The notes under the pieces are model-generated. The model did no database searches, had not been told where the DNA came from, and was given only the letters and a program-made list of their open reading frames with translations. A DNA stretch of 64,000 nucleotides from Brevirhabdus pacifica (GTDB taxonomy: Bacteria > Pseudomonadota > Alphaproteobacteria > Rhodobacterales > Rhodobacteraceae), in NCBI RefSeq assembly GCF_002797755.1, contig NZ_PGFI01000011.1, forward strand, positions 434,001 to 498,000. The letters are read 5' to 3'. The number at the start of each line of letters is the position of its first letter. The stretch's first letter is position 1. The position numbers were made by a program, and so were the translations under genes. Shown piece after piece: positions 44,572 to 52,782 of this stretch.

Positions 44572-46005
44572 TTACTCCGACACGGGTTCGTAGATGTTCG
44601 AGGGCAGGTCAAAGCCCCACTGACGGAAGCGGTCGGCATAGTAGGAGCGCACGCCGGTGGCGGTGAAATGGCCGATGATCTTGCCGTCGGGCGCCAAGCC
44701 CGTGCGCTGGTAGCGGAAGACCTCCTGCATCGAGATCACCTCGCCCTCCATGCCCGTCAGCTCGGTGATCGACACCATCCGGCGGGAGCCGTCCTGAAGG
44801 CGGCTGGCCTGGACGATCAGGTTCACAGCCGACGAGATCTGGCTGCGGACGGCCTTGGTCGGCATCTCGATGCCGGTCATGGCGATCATGTTCTCAAGGC
44901 GGCTGACGCCGTCACGGGCGCTGTTGGCGTGGATCGTGGTCATCGAACCGTCGTGGCCGGTGTTCATGGCCTGAAGCATGTCGATGACTTCCTCGCCGCG
45001 GGTCTCGCCGACGATGATGCGGTCGGGACGCATCCGCAGGGCGTTGCGCAGACAGTCACGCTGGCTGACGGCGCCCTTGCCTTCGACGTTGGCCGGGCGG
45101 CTTTCCATGCGGCCCACGTGAACCTGCTGAAGCTGAAGTTCCGCCGTGTCCTCGATGGTCAGGATCCGTTCCGAGTTGTCGATGAAGGACGACAGCGCGT
45201 TCAGCGTCGTCGTCTTACCCGAGCCGGTGCCGCCCGACACGATGATGTTCAGCCGGCAGGCGACGGCGGCTTCGAGATACATCGCCATCTCGGGCGAGAA
45301 GGCACCGAAGTTCACCAGATCGGGAACGCCCAGCTTTTCCTTCTTGAATTTCCGGATGGACACCAGGCTGCCGTCCACCGCGATCGGCGGGACCATCGCG
45401 TTGAAACGCGAGCCATCGGCCAGGCGGGCGTCGACATAGGGGTTCGACTCGTCGACCCGGCGACCCACGGCCGAGACGATCTTGTCGATGATCCGCAGCA
45501 GGTGCTTTTCATCGCGGAAAGTGGTGTCCGACAGGGTCAGCTTGCCGTTACGCTCGACAAAAACGCGCTTGGGGCCGTTGACCAGAATGTCGTTGACGGT
45601 GTCGTCCTTCAGAAGCGGCTCGAGCGGGCCAAGGCCCGTCACCTCGTCATAGAGGTCCTGGTAGAGCAGGATCCGCTCTTCCTTGTTCAGCACCACCGCC
45701 ATCTCGGTCAGTGCCTCGGTCGAGATCGAGACGATCTCCTGGCGCAGCTCGGTTTCCGAGGCGTGTTCCAGCGCCGAGAGGTTCAGCGATTCAAGCAGGC
45801 GCTTGTGCAGCTCGACCTTGACCTCGGTCAGCTTCTCGCGGCGCTTCTGTTCCTTGTCGACGGGCTGCGGGCGGGCCGGGGTCGGCACCGCCTTGGGCTG
45901 GGGACGGGGGGCCGCGGCGGCCGGCCGAGGTGCGGCGGCGACCGGCGCCGAGTTCACCTTGGCTGCTCCCGGCTTGGTCGCGTCCTTCTTGTAGCGTGAA
46001 AACAT
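44572..46005 (-). CDS. cpaF: Tad pilus assembly ATPase CpaF/TadA
   Basis: Hexameric secretion ATPase, 477 residues, bifunctional in extension and retraction of Flp pili in related systems. Walker A is in [18 protein letters not shown], the Asp box is [18 protein letters not shown], and [30 protein letters not shown] (cores [22 protein letters not shown]) contains Walker B and His box. The first 65 residues are Ala/Pro/Lys-rich and disordered. 13 bases after cpaE. Confidence 0.95.
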   Translation of the reverse strand: MFSRYKKDATKPGAAKVNSAPVAAAPRPAAAAPRPQPKAVPTPARPQPVDKEQKRREKLTEVKVELHKRLLESLNLSALEHASETELRQEIVSISTEALTEMAVVLNKEERILLYQDLYDEVTGLGPLEPLLKDDTVNDILVNGPKRVFVERNGKLTLSDTTFRDEKHLLRIIDKIVSAVGRRVDESNPYVDARLADGSRFNAMVPPIAVDGSLVSIRKFKKEKLGVPDLVNFGAFSPEMAMYLEAAVACRLNIIVSGGTGSGKTTTLNALSSFIDNSERILTIEDTAELQLQQVHVGRMESRPANVEGKGAVSQRDCLRNALRMRPDRIIVGETRGEEVIDMLQAMNTGHDGSMTTIHANSARDGVSRLENMIAMTGIEMPTKAVRSQISSAVNLIVQASRLQDGSRRMVSITELTGMEGEVISMQEVFRYQRTGLAPDGKIIGHFTATGVRSYYADRFRQWGFDLPSNIYEPVSE

Positions 46006-46018
46006 CGCTCAGCTCTCC

Positions 46019-47272
46019 TCAGGCCGCTACATTGGCGGCGACGGCAACCTCGTGGATCGATTTTGCCAGCTTCTGGATTTCCTTGCGCAGCGCGTTCTTG
46101 CCGGCCGTCATCGCCAGAGGCAGGCCGTGGTCGCAGGCCTGGGTGACGGCCTTGCCGCCATCGGGAAGCTGAACCTCCAGGTCGATGTCCAGGCTTTCGG
46201 CCATCCGCTTGATCCGCGAGCGGCCCGACAGGTCGGTGAAGCCCGGTGCGCGGTTCAGCACGTAGCGCAGCTTGTCATAGGGAAGGTCCTCGGACTTCAG
46301 GGCCCGGACCATGCGAAGGGTATTCTGGGCCGAGCGCATGTCGAGTTCGATCAGCGCGAAATAGACATCCGCGAGGTCCAGTACCGTCTCGGTCCACTGC
46401 ACCACCGTCGAGGGCATGTCGACCACGACATAGTCGAACTGCGCCTTGGCGCGGTTGATGATGGTGGTCACGTCCTCGGGGCCGATCATGTCCAGCGGCA
46501 GGATGTCCGAAGGCGCGGTCAGAACGTGCAGCTTGTCCTCGAAGGTCAGCAGAGCTTGGCGGAAGGCCTCGAAATCGACGGCCTCGGTGTCGGCCCACAT
46601 CTCGAAGATCCCGTCGCGGCGGGGCAGATCGAGATAGGTCGAGATCGCCCCGAATTGCAGATCCAGGTCTATGATGCAGACGCGAGGCGCCTCATTCTTT
46701 GCGATATTGCAAAGCTCCCAGGCCAGGTTGGCGGCGAAGGTGGATGCCCCCGTGCCGCCGGCCAGCCCGTGGGAGACGAAGACCGACCCGTTGCGCGGGG
46801 CCGAGCGTTCCAGCAGGCCTTCGCCCGCGGCGGGATCGGCCACGGCCGGGGCGGCGGGGGCCGGTTCCGGGGCGCGCATCCGCTCGATCGCTTCGCGCAG
46901 GGCGCCTTCGGGAAGGGGGTAGGGCAGGAAGTCGTCGGCGCCGGCGCGCAGAAGCTGGTGCAGCACGGCCGGGCTGAGCGCCTTGGTCACCAGGATCACC
47001 CGGATGTCCGAGTCCTTGGCGATCTGGATCAGGTCGCAGACATCGGTCATGCGCGCGCGGTCGGCGTCGTCCAGCGCCAGCGCGATGAACTCAAGCTCGG
47101 CGGCCTCGGGCTGGGTGAAGAACTCGGCGGCGTCGTCGAAATCCAGATCACCCCAGCTCTCTCCAAGCTCGGATTCCATTTCCTCGATCAGTAGGGCGAA
47201 ATCCTCAACGTCGCGTGCCAGCGTGCACGCGACGATCGGTTTCGACTTGTTTTCACTTTCCGCGCTGCCCAT
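46019..47272 (-). CDS. cpaE: Pilus localisation protein CpaE/TadZ
   Basis: 417 residues: an atypical receiver-like domain (about 10-135) and a ParA/MinD-type ATPase domain (about 160-400). The P-loop is degenerate, GLAGGTGASTFAANLAW, lacking both lysines of the usual KGGxGK[ST]; this is common in TadZ/CpaE. It positions the pilus machine, often at a pole. I use ATG 47272 because GGAGG stands five bases before it; an in-frame ATG at 47290 has no such site. Separated from the ompA-like gene by 286 bases containing a terminator, so it begins a new transcription block. Confidence 0.9.
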   Translation of the reverse strand: MGSAESENKSKPIVACTLARDVEDFALLIEEMESELGESWGDLDFDDAAEFFTQPEAAELEFIALALDDADRARMTDVCDLIQIAKDSDIRVILVTKALSPAVLHQLLRAGADDFLPYPLPEGALREAIERMRAPEPAPAAPAVADPAAGEGLLERSAPRNGSVFVSHGLAGGTGASTFAANLAWELCNIAKNEAPRVCIIDLDLQFGAISTYLDLPRRDGIFEMWADTEAVDFEAFRQALLTFEDKLHVLTAPSDILPLDMIGPEDVTTIINRAKAQFDYVVVDMPSTVVQWTETVLDLADVYFALIELDMRSAQNTLRMVRALKSEDLPYDKLRYVLNRAPGFTDLSGRSRIKRMAESLDIDLEVQLPDGGKAVTQACDHGLPLAMTAGKNALRKEIQKLAKSIHEVAVAANVAA

Positions 47273-47498
47273 GACGCCTCCAACCCTCATAACTGCAGGG
47301 GTCCGGCCGCAGGATTCTTGCGCCTGTCCGGGTCGTTCCCCTAGCTCACCGATGCCCTCTCATGGATCGGTCCAATCTTGCGTCTGTATGCAAGGCAAAG
47401 GGGGCGAGATTAGGGCTGAAACCTGCCCTCGGATGACCATATCTGGACACACGGGCGGCAGGGGCGTGCCGCAGCGGGCCCGCCCACCGGAAACGGAA

Positions 47499-47529
47499 AC
47501 GGCGGCCGGGGTTTTCGCCGGGCCGCCGT
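47499..47529 (-). terminator. Terminator after the ompA-like gene in the tad locus
   Basis: ACGGCGGCC (47499-47507) and GGCCGCCGT (47521-47529) form a perfect 9-base-pair stem with a 13-base loop; on the minus strand it is followed by TTCCGTTTCC. It lies 29 bases past the ompA-like stop and before cpaE. Confidence 0.6.
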
Positions 47530-47558
47530 CCTGAAATGTCCGTCGTTCGTGATGGGGA

Positions 47559-48263
47559 TCAGCCGCCGCCGCCCCCGGCGCCACCCTCGGCACCGCCCTC
47601 GGAGGAGCCGCCGGCGGTAACCGCGCTGGCCGGCGGGATGGCGCTGGCGACATACTCGCGGAAGATCACCTCGGCGTATTTGCCGTTCAGAAGCATCGGG
47701 TGGTTTTTCACGAAACCCGTCACCTCGGTCACGGTGCGCCGGTTGCGGCGCTCCCGGCCTTGGGTGACGATGAGGGGCTGCTGCTCGCCGAAGGACACGA
47801 CCGCCTGCAGGCGCGAGCGGCTGACGCCCTGGCTGACCAGGTAGTTCACGACCGTCTGTGCCCGGCGCAGGCCAAGCCGCTTGTTATAGGCGTTCGAGCC
47901 CACAAGATCGGTATGGCCGAAGACCTTGAACCGCACCTCGGGGAATTGCCGGATCCAGGTGGCCTGCCGCCGCAGCGTCGCTTGGGCGGCGGCGTCAAGC
48001 GCGGCGCTGTTGAAGGCGAAGGTGACGGTGGGGTCCACCTCGGACGAGAAACGGCCCGAGAGGTTCAGAATGACAGACTGCTGGCCGGACTGGACCTGGG
48101 TGTTGTTCATCGTGGCATTGCCGAAATAGCCGTCGTCGATCTGGGAGCCGGCCTCGCGGTCGGTAAAGACGGCGCAGGAGGCCAGCGCCGCGACCGCGAC
48201 AAGGCTCAGCGCGGCGCGCCACAGGCGCGGGGCGGGGCGAAGCTGCAGCATGCCGGTCCTCAT
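47559..48263 (-). CDS. OmpA-domain lipoprotein of the tad locus
   Basis: Outer-membrane lipoprotein of 234 residues. Signal peptide with lipobox LASC (Cys30), then an OmpA-C peptidoglycan-binding domain (about 75-190): VTFAFNSAALDAAAQATLRRQ, FKVFGHTDLVGSNAYNKRLGLRRAQTV (core GHTDLVGSNAYNKRLG). The tail after 200 ends in a Gly/Glu/Ser low-complexity run. It likely anchors the secretin to the wall. The start overlaps the cpaC stop (ATGA). OmpA-like genes at this position are usual in rhodobacterial tad loci. Confidence 0.85.
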   Translation of the reverse strand: MRTGMLQLRPAPRLWRAALSLVAVAALASCAVFTDREAGSQIDDGYFGNATMNNTQVQSGQQSVILNLSGRFSSEVDPTVTFAFNSAALDAAAQATLRRQATWIRQFPEVRFKVFGHTDLVGSNAYNKRLGLRRAQTVVNYLVSQGVSRSRLQAVVSFGEQQPLIVTQGRERRNRRTVTEVTGFVKNHPMLLNGKYAEVIFREYVASAIPPASAVTAGGSSEGGAEGGAGGGGG

Positions 48264-49687
48264 TCCATCACGTAGCCGTAGGAGCCGTTGAAGTCCTGGC
48301 GTGCGACTTCTCCGGCGGCACCGCGCACCGGGCGGTCCTTGGAGACCTTGCCCAGCAGGAACAGGTCTTTCTCGTTGGGGATCTGAACCCGGTCGGTGGG
48401 CAGGGCCAGCGCCTCGCCCCGGGTGGGGGTCACCAAGTGCGGGGTCACGATGATGACCAGCTCGGACTGTTCGCGGGCGTATTGGGCGCTGCGGAACAGG
48501 GTGCCGAGGATCGGGATGTCACCCAGCCAGGGCACCTGGCCGTTGAGGTCGCGGAAATCATCCTGAAGCAGGCCGGCGATGGCGAAGGACTGGCCGTCGC
48601 GCATCTCGACCGTGGTCGAGGTTTCACGCCGCGAGAAGGCATTGACCGAAAAGCCGCCGTTCTGAACCGTCACCGTGGTGTCGATGCCGCTGACGGCCGC
48701 CTTGAGCTCAAGGTTGATGATGTCGCCGTCGACGACGCGGGGCACGAAGTCCAGCTCGACGCCGAAGGGCTTGTAGAGGATCGTGACCGACCCCGAGTCG
48801 TCCACCACCGGAATGGGATACTCGCCACCCGCCAGGAACCGCGCCGCCTGGCCCGACAGGGCGGTCAAGTTCGGCTCTGCCAGGGTGCGGACCATGCCCT
48901 TGGTCTCAAGCGCCTCGAGCAGCACCGAGAATTGCAGGCTGCCGGCGGTGAAGCCCACCGCGAAGGATCCCGCACGCGGCGTGGCCGAGGCGACGTTGGT
49001 CGCGTTGTTCTTGTCGAAGAGGTTGGCGAAGTTGTTGCCCTGGGCGTAGGTCTGGGTGGCGGCGCCGAAGCCGACGCCGGTATTGGAGTCGGTGGCTGCC
49101 AGCGACGAGGTCAGGTTCTTCGAGACCGAGCGCTGCATCTCGGCAAAGCGCACCTTCAGCATGACCTGCTGGGTGCCGCCCACGCTCATCAGGTTGGACA
49201 CCCGCTCGGGCGCGTAGCGCTCGGCCAGTTCCAGCGCCCGGTCAAGCCGCGCGATCGACGAGACCACGCCCGACAGCACGATGCCGTCGTTGGCGGTGCG
49301 CACCTCGATGGGCTCTCCGGGCAGGATCTGGCCCAGGCGTTCCTTGAATTCGGCGATGTCGGGGGCGACGCGCACCTCGACGTTGGCAAGCAGGCGGCCG
49401 TCCTGGCCCAGCAGGGTCAGGGTGGTGCGGCCCGGGGACTTGCCCAGGACATAGATCGTGCGGTCGGACAGGGTTGCGATATCTGCGATGCCGGGGTTTG
49501 CGACCGAAAGCTCGGCGAAGGGCGCATCGCTTTCCACCACGACAGCGCGGTTCATCGGAACCCTGAGAACGCTCGAGGTGTCGCCGGACATCACGCGCAG
49601 GTTCTGCGCCTGCGCAGGGTGCGGGATCGTACTGAAAGCCAGGGCCGCCCCCAAAATCGCGGCGCTGGTAAGGGTTCTCAATGACAT
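48260..49687 (-). CDS. cpaC: Tad outer-membrane secretin CpaC/RcpA
   Basis: Secretin of 475 residues through which the Flp pilus exits. Signal peptide about 1-28 (cleavage near PAQAQ), N-domain and BON-like part (SDAPFAELSVANPGIADIATLSDRTIYVLGKSPG, core SVANPGIADI), then the secretin domain with LLEALETKGMVRTLAEPNLTALSGQAARFLAGGEYPIP (core LAEPNLTALSGQ.A.FLAGGE) and WLGDIPILGTLFRSAQYAREQSELVIIVTPHLV. ATG 49687 starts the signal peptide; upstream in-frame residues are Arg/Lys-rich and unlike it. Confidence 0.94.
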   Translation of the reverse strand: MSLRTLTSAAILGAALAFSTIPHPAQAQNLRVMSGDTSSVLRVPMNRAVVVESDAPFAELSVANPGIADIATLSDRTIYVLGKSPGRTTLTLLGQDGRLLANVEVRVAPDIAEFKERLGQILPGEPIEVRTANDGIVLSGVVSSIARLDRALELAERYAPERVSNLMSVGGTQQVMLKVRFAEMQRSVSKNLTSSLAATDSNTGVGFGAATQTYAQGNNFANLFDKNNATNVASATPRAGSFAVGFTAGSLQFSVLLEALETKGMVRTLAEPNLTALSGQAARFLAGGEYPIPVVDDSGSVTILYKPFGVELDFVPRVVDGDIINLELKAAVSGIDTTVTVQNGGFSVNAFSRRETSTTVEMRDGQSFAIAGLLQDDFRDLNGQVPWLGDIPILGTLFRSAQYAREQSELVIIVTPHLVTPTRGEALALPTDRVQIPNEKDLFLLGKVSKDRPVRGAAGEVARQDFNGSYGYVME

Positions 49688-50002
49688 TGTGATCCTGCCT
49701 CTCCGATCACTCTTCAATGCGGGTCTTGGCGCCCGTATTTTTCGGACCATGGGTGAAAATCAGGATTTTTGCAAGATTCAAACGATTTAAGCGCGGCGCC
49801 GATGTGGATAAGTCGCACCGGCCGGGGCGGGACAGGGGCGGCGGCGGCCCCGCACTGCGCCGATCCAGGGCTAGGCGCACGTCACCAGATGCCGCCCCGG
49901 CGGCCCCGAAAGCCGCAAAAATGCAAAGGCCGCCGACCCGGCGGGGGGCGGCGGCCTTCGGTGTCGATGCCGGACGGCCGGGGCCGTTGGCGGCCCGGAT
50001 CG
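49688..50002 (-). other. cpaB-cpaC intergenic region
   Basis: This 315-base gap inside the tad locus holds the cpaB terminator (49926-49958) and then about 200 bases leading to cpaC, including an AT-rich patch near 49735-49790. The patch contains TTGCAA followed 17 bases later by CATGGT on the minus strand, a weak promoter candidate for cpaC. No gene seen. Confidence 0.4.
49926..49958 (-). terminator. Strong terminator after cpaB
   Basis: AAGGCCGCCG (49926-49935) and CGGCGGCCTT (49949-49958), a perfect 10-base-pair stem with a 13-base GC-rich loop. On the minus strand TGCATTTTTGC follows, a good U-tract. It stands 45 bases beyond cpaB and before cpaC. Confidence 0.75.
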
Positions 50003-50842
50003 TCAGTCTGCGCAGGGGATCGGGATCTCGACCACCTCGGCGCCGCGGCGGGTGCGGATGGTGCAGACCCGGGGCTTCTCGATCTTGACGATCTTCTCCT
50101 CCTCGATGCCCAGAAGCGACTTCTGGTCGACCTCGGACACTTCGGCGACGGTCTCGTCCTGGACGCCGACCAGCGACAGCGAGAGGCGCCCGGATGAGCG
50201 GGCCTGCGCCAGCGAGGCCACCTGCTGCGGTGTCACCTCGACGGTCACGGTGCGCGCGATCGTCGGATTGGACCGGTCGGTGTCGGCGGTCTGGTCGATG
50301 GCGATCAGCTCCACGTTGGCTTCGATCAGCCGGGTCACGTTGCCCGCGTCGCCGGCGATGCCGCTCCAGTAGATGTCCACGTGATCACCCGGCCGCAGGA
50401 AGCCCGAAACGCCGGTGGTCACGTCGACCTGGATGGCGAAGGCACGCATGCCCTTGCGCAGCCGCGACGAGACGCCCGCATCCTGGCCCGGCTCGGTCAC
50501 CTTGACGGCCATCAGCGCCTCGGCCGGCTCCATCGTGCGGATGACGTAGCGGGGGCGTTCGTTGTTCGCCGGGAAAAGCTCGTCCTTGGCGCGGAAGGCG
50601 CCCTCGGGGATCGAGGTCTTGGGGAAGAGGGTCAGTTTCACGTCCTTCTCGGTCAGGATCTCGCCGTGCACCAGCTTGCGCGTGGCGACGTAGATCTGCT
50701 CGACCGGGACAGTGTTCTTCATTTCCTTGCGCTGGTTTTCCAGCGCTGCCTGATATTGGCCGATACGGTCCTGTGCCATGAAGACGGCGAAACCCGCCAG
50801 TCCGACACCCAGGACCAGGACCAGCCCAAATACGAAGCGCAT
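50003..50842 (-). CDS. cpaB: Tad pilus assembly protein CpaB/RcpC
   Basis: 279-residue periplasmic protein anchored by an N-terminal membrane segment (about 2-22, FVFGLVLVLGVGLAGFAVFM). An SAF domain follows (about 50-115; VPVEQIYVATRKLVHGEILT, then AEALMAVKVT), then the RcpC domain with FAIQVDVTTGVSGFLRPGDHVDIYW (core GVSGFLRPGDHVDI). It gates or stabilises the CpaC secretin. ATG 50842 follows AAAGGACAG; an in-frame start at 50905 is less likely. First gene after flp. Confidence 0.93.
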   Translation of the reverse strand: MRFVFGLVLVLGVGLAGFAVFMAQDRIGQYQAALENQRKEMKNTVPVEQIYVATRKLVHGEILTEKDVKLTLFPKTSIPEGAFRAKDELFPANNERPRYVIRTMEPAEALMAVKVTEPGQDAGVSSRLRKGMRAFAIQVDVTTGVSGFLRPGDHVDIYWSGIAGDAGNVTRLIEANVELIAIDQTADTDRSNPTIARTVTVEVTPQQVASLAQARSSGRLSLSLVGVQDETVAEVSEVDQKSLLGIEEEKIVKIEKPRVCTIRTRRGAEVVEIPIPCAD

Positions 50843-51142
50843 ATTCTGTCCTTTCACTGATAATGGCCGCGCGCCCTGGCGCGGCATGTCGATCGGGACA
50901 AACACACGTCCCGGCCCCTAAACGTCTTGCAAAAATGCCGGGGGTTTGTGTCGAAAACGTGGTGCCGCGACGGAGAATCCGCGACACCTGGCCTGTGCCT
51001 CCCGCCCGGCGGGGAAGGCGTGGGCATGACGCGACGATGCCCCTGTGCCTGTCTCCGGGGACCGGGAGAACCGGTCCGGGGACGGGACATGAAAAGACCG
51101 CGCCCGTGACGGAGCGCGGTCTTCGTCGCAGATCGAACGCGC
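50843..51142 (-). other. flp-cpaB intergenic region
   Basis: A 300-base gap. Its right end holds the flp terminator (51094-51123). The rest has a small dyad GGGAC/GTCCC at 50895-50912 and GC-rich simple hairpins, but no gene and no clear promoter for cpaB, which may depend on readthrough from flp. Confidence 0.4.
51094..51123 (-). terminator. flp pilin terminator
   Basis: AAGACCGCGC (51094-51103) and GCGCGGTCTT (51114-51123) pair perfectly over 10 bases with a 10-base loop, 19 bases after the flp stop. On the minus strand the stem runs into TTTTCATG. It should make flp a short separate message with limited readthrough into cpaB. Confidence 0.8.
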
Positions 51143-51319
51143 TTAGAGCGTGTTGGTCAGCTCGGTCACGATCTCGCTGGCCAGCGAGGTGACGCCGCCC
51201 GAGACGGTGCTCATCACGACGGCGCCGAGGCCGACGATGGCTGCGGTGAGCACGACCCAGTCAACGGTGACAGCGCCGGATTCGTCTTTTGCGAACTTCG
51301 CAAGCTTGAACAGTTTCAT
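51143..51319 (-). CDS. flp: Flp-family type IVb prepilin
   Basis: The major pilin of the tad pilus, a 58-residue precursor. A basic leader (MKLFKLAKFAKDESG) ends at the expected CpaA cleavage site after Gly15; the mature pilin starts AVTVDWVVLTAA, one hydrophobic helix, followed by a Ser/Thr-rich tail (STVSGGVTSLAS ... VTELTNTL). Position +5 is Asp with Trp at +6, in place of the classic Glu-Tyr, a form seen in rhodobacterial Flp. ATG 51319 has GGAGGGA upstream; starting at 51376 would add 19 unrelated residues. Followed by its own terminator. Confidence 0.92.
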   Translation of the reverse strand: MKLFKLAKFAKDESGAVTVDWVVLTAAIVGLGAVVMSTVSGGVTSLASEIVTELTNTL

Positions 51320-51364
51320 AGTATATCCCTCCAGAGGATTGTTTCGTTTTTCCACTAACCGACA

Positions 51365-51471
51365 CGATTTGGACAAGCCTCAAATCGGCCGCCAGCGGTA
51401 CGGTATGCTCTCAATAAGCCGCTCAATTGGGGCGAGAATTGGGCGGCAACGGTGCAATTTGGAGAATTGGG
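51365..51471 (-). promoter_or_regulatory. flp upstream region: dyad and AATTGGG repeats
   Basis: Upstream of flp lies a 7-base-pair dyad (CGATTTG 51365-51371, CAAATCG 51381-51387, 9-base spacer). Beyond it are four heptamers AATTGGG or AATTTGG on the plus strand at 51425, 51437, 51456 and 51465, within 47 bases. This looks like a multi-site operator for the pilin promoter. The gap is AT-rich against the genome average. Confidence 0.5.
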
Positions 51472-51753
51472 ATCGGCGGTTGGGATTTGGTATATGTGCA
51501 TGAATTCATTAGGGTATAAATGCCTCGCCGGGGTTTCGCCGTGATGCGAAGATGATTTTTTGACACGGATGACGGCCAAAATGGGCACGCGCCAAGGGGG
51601 CTATATCGGCCCCTCGGGCGCATGGGGTAGTCTGGATGAAAGCCGGGGCCGGGCCATCCCGGCACGCGCCCGCGCAGGCATACGCGGGAAAGATTGGCCG
51701 GATGCCCGAAGGGCGCCGGAACGCGCTGGCCAGGGCACGAGGGCGACACGCAG
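51472..51753 (+). other. Region upstream of the lytic transglycosylase
   Basis: Continues the flp divergent gap. A palindrome ATGAATTCAT is at 51500-51509 and a -10-like TATAAA at 51515-51520, without a matching -35 at the right distance. From 51600 on the composition becomes GC-rich but no frame looks coding until 51754. Confidence 0.3.
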
Positions 51754-52782
51754 ATGACCACCAGATCCCCAGCCGCGATCCTTTTGCCGGTGCTGGTGCT
51801 TACCGGCATCTGGGCCGCACCCGCCCACGCGCAAGCTGTTGACGAGGATCCGGCGGCCTCGCTGGCCGGGGCTGCGGTCACGCCCGTGCCCCTGACCCAG
51901 GTACGCGTGCCTGCGGGCGGCGCCAAAACCCCCGCCGACAGTTCCGCCGAGGCCCCGACGCGCGAAGGCGCGACCAAGACCGCGGCCCCCAAGCCCGCCA
52001 AGACGCGCGCCGCGCCGCAACCCTTCCCCGAGTTCACATTCAAGCGGGTGGCGCCACCCGCCACCGGAACGGGACGTCGGATCACGGTGCAGATCGCCCC
52101 GCGCCCCGCCGCGCCCGCACCGAAAGAGGGTGCTGACGACAAGGCGGCCACAGTGGCAGATTCCGGTGACGGCATCGCCCCCCGCCTGCCGGCCGAATGG
52201 TTCTGGGCCGCGATCTCTCCCAGTCTCGACAAGGCGGCGGCCCACCGGTTCCAATCCGCGCTTGCCGTTCTCGACAAGGCACCGGCGGGGCGGTCCATCG
52301 CGGCCCCGAGGTTGCAGGAGCTTCAGACGATCGCCCGCGCCCATGGCCGCGACATCCTTGTGTCGAGCATCGGCACCGGCGTTTCGCCCGCCTTCGCGCT
52401 GGCGGTGATCGCGGTCGAATCGGCCGGGCGCCAAGGGGCCGTCAGCCCCGTCGGTGCGCGCGGGGTGATGCAGCTTATGCCCGCCACGGCCGCGCGCTTC
52501 GGTGTCGATCCTGACATAAGCGCCGAGAATATCCGTGGCGGCATCGCCTATCTGGACTGGCTTCTGAAACGGTTCGAGGGCGATCCGCTGTTGGCGCTGG
52601 CGGGCTACAACGCCGGCGAGAACGCGGTCACGCGCCACAAAGGCGTGCCGCCCTTCCCCGAAACACGGGCCTACGTGCCCAAGGTGCTGGCCGCCTGGCG
52701 GGTGGCGCGGGGCCTGTGCCTGACCCCGCCCGAGCTGGTTAGCGACGGCTGCGTCTTTGCCATGGAAAGGGCCGCGAGATGA
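51754..52782 (+). CDS. Lytic transglycosylase (SLT domain)
   Basis: Periplasmic murein-cleaving enzyme of 342 residues. Signal peptide about 1-27 (cleavage near AHAQ), a Pro/Ala-rich linker to about 150, then the SLT domain: catalytic Glu in LAVIAVESAGRQGAVSPVGARGVMQLMPATA (cores AVESAGRQ, GVMQLMPATA) and LALAGYNAGENAV. ATG 51754 begins the signal peptide. Its stop overlaps the UbiA gene by 4 bases, and flp is divergent upstream; transglycosylases of this type open the wall for envelope machines such as pili. Confidence 0.88.
   Translation: MTTRSPAAILLPVLVLTGIWAAPAHAQAVDEDPAASLAGAAVTPVPLTQVRVPAGGAKTPADSSAEAPTREGATKTAAPKPAKTRAAPQPFPEFTFKRVAPPATGTGRRITVQIAPRPAAPAPKEGADDKAATVADSGDGIAPRLPAEWFWAAISPSLDKAAAHRFQSALAVLDKAPAGRSIAAPRLQELQTIARAHGRDILVSSIGTGVSPAFALAVIAVESAGRQGAVSPVGARGVMQLMPATAARFGVDPDISAENIRGGIAYLDWLLKRFEGDPLLALAGYNAGENAVTRHKGVPPFPETRAYVPKVLAAWRVARGLCLTPPELVSDGCVFAMERAAR

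Noticed and set aside
46019-47272. cpaE as an inactive pseudogene because its P-loop lacks lysines
   Set aside because: The frame is intact and degenerate P-loops are common in TadZ/CpaE proteins, so this is a family trait.
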